Below, piece after piece: positions 62,343 to 64,000 of a DNA stretch of 64,000 bases. Both the position numbers and the translations under genes were made by a program. Source of the stretch: Planomicrobium soli (lineage in GTDB: Bacteria; Bacillota; Bacilli; Bacillales_A; Planococcaceae); assembly GCF_003014655.1 (NCBI RefSeq), contig NZ_PYAT01000007.1, positions 1-64,000 of the forward strand, in the 5' to 3' direction. Position 1 is the first letter of the stretch, and the number at the start of each line of letters is the position of its first letter. Under the pieces are notes generated by a model. That model made no database searches, was not told where the DNA came from, and saw only the letters and a list, made by a program, of their open reading frames with translations.

Positions 62343-62702
62343 ATGCAAACTATCATTTTCATAGCTGCAATCTTTTTACTGTTTTTCATTTTAGATAAAC
62401 TTTTAAGAAAATGGTTTAAGGCTGAAAAAGTGAAGTTTGAAGACTCGCCTGCCAAAGAACTCAATCGGCGGGGAGAAAGGGTTATTTTTGTTATTGCCCT
62501 GTGCTGTCTTCCTTTTGTGATTATGAGCGAGACGCCTGTCTGGCTGCTATGGTTTCTTATCGGAAGTATTATTGTGCAGAATTTTTTTCAGGCTTATATG
62601 CAATGGAAATATGCTCACGATGCCAGAGAGCATTTGGTGACGCTTTCTCTAATTCCGGTAAGCATAGCCGCCATGATTGCTTTTGCTTTTTACATCTGGT
62701 GA
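62343..62702 (+). CDS. DUF4181 membrane protein, copy 1 (119 aa)
   Basis: Four hydrophobic segments with the DUF4181 pattern: LLRKWFKAEKVKFEDSPAKE, RGERVIFVIALCCLPFVI and NFFQAYMQWKYAHDAREHLV. Function unknown. Start ATG after AAGGAGGGG. It is followed by a paralogue of the same length. Confidence 0.85.
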   Translation: MQTIIFIAAIFLLFFILDKLLRKWFKAEKVKFEDSPAKELNRRGERVIFVIALCCLPFVIMSETPVWLLWFLIGSIIVQNFFQAYMQWKYAHDAREHLVTLSLIPVSIAAMIAFAFYIW

Positions 62703-62766
62703 TTTAAACGGTTTATTATGAATCACCGGAAGCAAGCCGTTAATGGTGGCGATTGGAGGAAACCCG

Positions 62767-63126
62767 ATGGAAGTAGTAATCATGTTAATCCTGATAGCTC
62801 TAGGGCTTTTCCTCTTGGAGAAACTCATAAGAAAGAGGATGAATATCAAGAAAGTGGAGCTAAGGGACACTCCGGCAAAAAGCATTGACTTTTGGGGGCG
62901 AGGGGTTATTCTGGTCCTCGCACTGTGTACCATCCCTTTTAGTGCGGGTGCAGAAGACATGGAGCGGCTGCTTTGGTTTTTTGTTGTCTATCTTTTAGCT
63001 ATAAATCTTTTTCAGGCTTATTTGCAGTGGAAATATGTAAAAGAAACAAAAGAATACGTCGTGACCCTAGTGACTTTTCCAATCGGGATTGCAGCTTTTC
63101 TTTCGATCCTTTTCTTTTATTATTAA
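62767..63126 (+). CDS. DUF4181 membrane protein, copy 2 (119 aa)
   Basis: Paralogue of the preceding gene: LIRKRMNIKKVELRDTPAKS, GRGVILVLALCTIPFS and NLFQAYLQWKYVKETKEYVV line up with the first copy. ATG 62767 follows GGAGG at seven bases; the frame opens earlier at 62743 without a site. A tandem duplication of one gene is the simplest origin. Confidence 0.85.
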   Translation: MEVVIMLILIALGLFLLEKLIRKRMNIKKVELRDTPAKSIDFWGRGVILVLALCTIPFSAGAEDMERLLWFFVVYLLAINLFQAYLQWKYVKETKEYVVTLVTFPIGIAAFLSILFFYY

Positions 63127-63226
63127 AGAAAGTATCCTTTCCCGCCTCTTTTCTCTATCTACAGAGTAACCCTAGAAAACTGTTGAATGACAAGCTTCTA
63201 GGAATACTTTAAGAGAGGTGGAAAAG

Positions 63227-63670
63227 ATGGAAAAAGAGATCTTCATCCGAAAAGTGGTGCACAACACAGAAGGCGAGCTTTACCAGTTTTTGTACTTGGA
63301 TCCGGAGACAGGGCAGGAAGAGCCGGTGAACCCTTTCGAAACCGGATTGTTTCAGGAAGTAGAGGCTTTGGAGCCGGAGCTTCTCGAAATCCGCTCGAAG
63401 CGCGGGGCGGATGCCAAAGGCTATTACCGCGGCGACAAGTTTGTCGTAACGAGAGGGTCGAAATTTGCAGGTTCGACATCGCCGAAATGCCCGAAAAAGC
63501 ACGTGAAACTGCGCGAGCATCTGCTGCTCGAAGGGCTGGTTGTTCCGCTTGGCCGGCAGCTCCTCGTTATGCAGGACATCGAGTTCGAGTCGCCGATGGC
63601 AGCGATGGGCGCGGCGATCGGCGGCTGGGTAAGAGGGCCGCATGACTGGAAAAAAGTGACGAGGGACTAG
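63227..63670 (+). CDS. DUF4357 protein (147 aa)
   Basis: The DUF4357 domain is visible in the second half: GDKFVVTRGSKFAGSTSPK, LREHLLLEGLVVPLGRQLLV and DIEFESPMAAMGAAIGGWVR. The first half holds a beta-rich part (FIRKVVHNTEGELYQFLYLD). The domain often occurs in restriction- or nuclease-linked proteins, but its role is unknown. ATG 63227 follows AAGAGAGG; GTG 63218 is too close. The next gene starts directly after its stop. Confidence 0.8.
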   Translation: MEKEIFIRKVVHNTEGELYQFLYLDPETGQEEPVNPFETGLFQEVEALEPELLEIRSKRGADAKGYYRGDKFVVTRGSKFAGSTSPKCPKKHVKLREHLLLEGLVVPLGRQLLVMQDIEFESPMAAMGAAIGGWVRGPHDWKKVTRD

Positions 63671-63985
63671 ATGAAGAAAGCGTGGATGGTTTCTAGTTGC
63701 GCGGCGGTTCTGATTCTTGTGCTTGGTCTTGGTGTAAGTGCCGGATGCTTCAGCGCCGGTTTTATCGCGATACTGGTCTGCTTTTGGGCGGCTGCTGGTT
63801 TCACTTTCATGCTCATCCTGATACTGGTTCTGCGGAAGAGCCGGGTTCGCATGGACAGGGGAACGGTTGTTATCGGACTTCGGTTATTTTTGCTTTTCCT
63901 CAGTCTGTCCGCTTTTCCGCTTATCACAGTCTTGGTCGTATGGCTTGCTAGCATTAAGAGCGATTCGAGAGAGTCTCGTCGTTGA
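63671..63985 (+). CDS. Small membrane protein (104 aa)
   Basis: Three hydrophobic segments (about 5-24, 28-53 and 68-93) and a basic C-terminus. The ATG follows the DUF4357 stop without a gap, so it is probably coupled to it. No recognisable site and no family recognised. Confidence 0.5.
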   Translation: MKKAWMVSSCAAVLILVLGLGVSAGCFSAGFIAILVCFWAAAGFTFMLILILVLRKSRVRMDRGTVVIGLRLFLLFLSLSAFPLITVLVVWLASIKSDSRESRR

Positions 63986-64000
63986 AAATGGAAGAAAACG

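Overview
The window looks like chromosome of a low-to-moderate GC Gram-positive bacterium of the Bacillales, most like Planococcus or a close relative. The basis is purine-rich ribosome binding sites (AGGAGG types), frequent TTG/GTG starts, a LexA-type SOS box of the Bacillus kind, CcpA-type cre sites, a LicT-type RNA antiterminator and lipoproteins with typical lipoboxes. The genus is inference from gene content and was not tested.

Layout. 1-175: the end of an IS1182-like insertion sequence. 200-8,200: small membrane proteins and lipoproteins, an ECF sigma factor with an unusual anti-sigma factor, a PadR regulator with a VanZ-domain protein, two YkuJ-like paralogues, a YoaK-type and a Bax-inhibitor-type membrane protein. 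8,343-12,765: a large formate dehydrogenase-like molybdoenzyme with its DUF1641 partner, and divergent fdhD. 12,880-25,150: a peptide-use locus made of an ABC peptide importer, an IclR regulator, a large M14 peptidase, pyroglutamyl peptidase, a creatininase-family amidohydrolase, an M42 aminopeptidase and an M20 remnant. 25,200-29,000: assorted genes, including a FusB-type EF-G-binding protein behind a likely leader peptide and a TauE/SafE permease. 29,300-33,630: a beta-glucoside operon (licT-type antiterminator, RAT, PTS EIIBCA, 6-phospho-beta-glucosidase). 33,700-37,250: small membrane proteins, lipoproteins and an HU protein with a long C-terminal extension. 37,430-42,920: a tripartite tricarboxylate transporter with its CitST/DctSR-type two-component system. 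43,270-45,750: a secreted ComEC-like beta-lactamase-fold protein, DUF3006 and an SOS-controlled Y-family polymerase.

45,751-61,102 is an AT-rich accessory island that reads as a DNA restriction/defence island. Its centre is a tight four-gene cassette: (1) a protein whose N-terminal half resembles the non-catalytic C-terminal half of Sau3AI, (2) a 795-aa protein with a sigma-region-4-like helix-turn-helix, (3) a ParB-like protein and (4) a phospholipase D-SNF2 helicase fusion. Proteins 1 and 2 share a C-terminal module of about 260 residues that I do not recognise. Convergent to it lie a BglII/BstYI-like endonuclease, a Sau3AI-type C5 methyltransferase and a Vsr endonuclease. Three of these families are linked to GATC-containing sites, so I infer one GATC-centred system. 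Further on are a second BglII-like nuclease, a gene broken by an in-frame stop, an HNH-FN3 protein and decayed fragments. The island ends against a PP-loop (PAPS-reductase-like) gene that has lost its 5' half.

61,800-64,000 returns to host-like sequence: a winged-helix protein, two tandem DUF4181 proteins, a DUF4357 protein and a membrane protein at the window edge.
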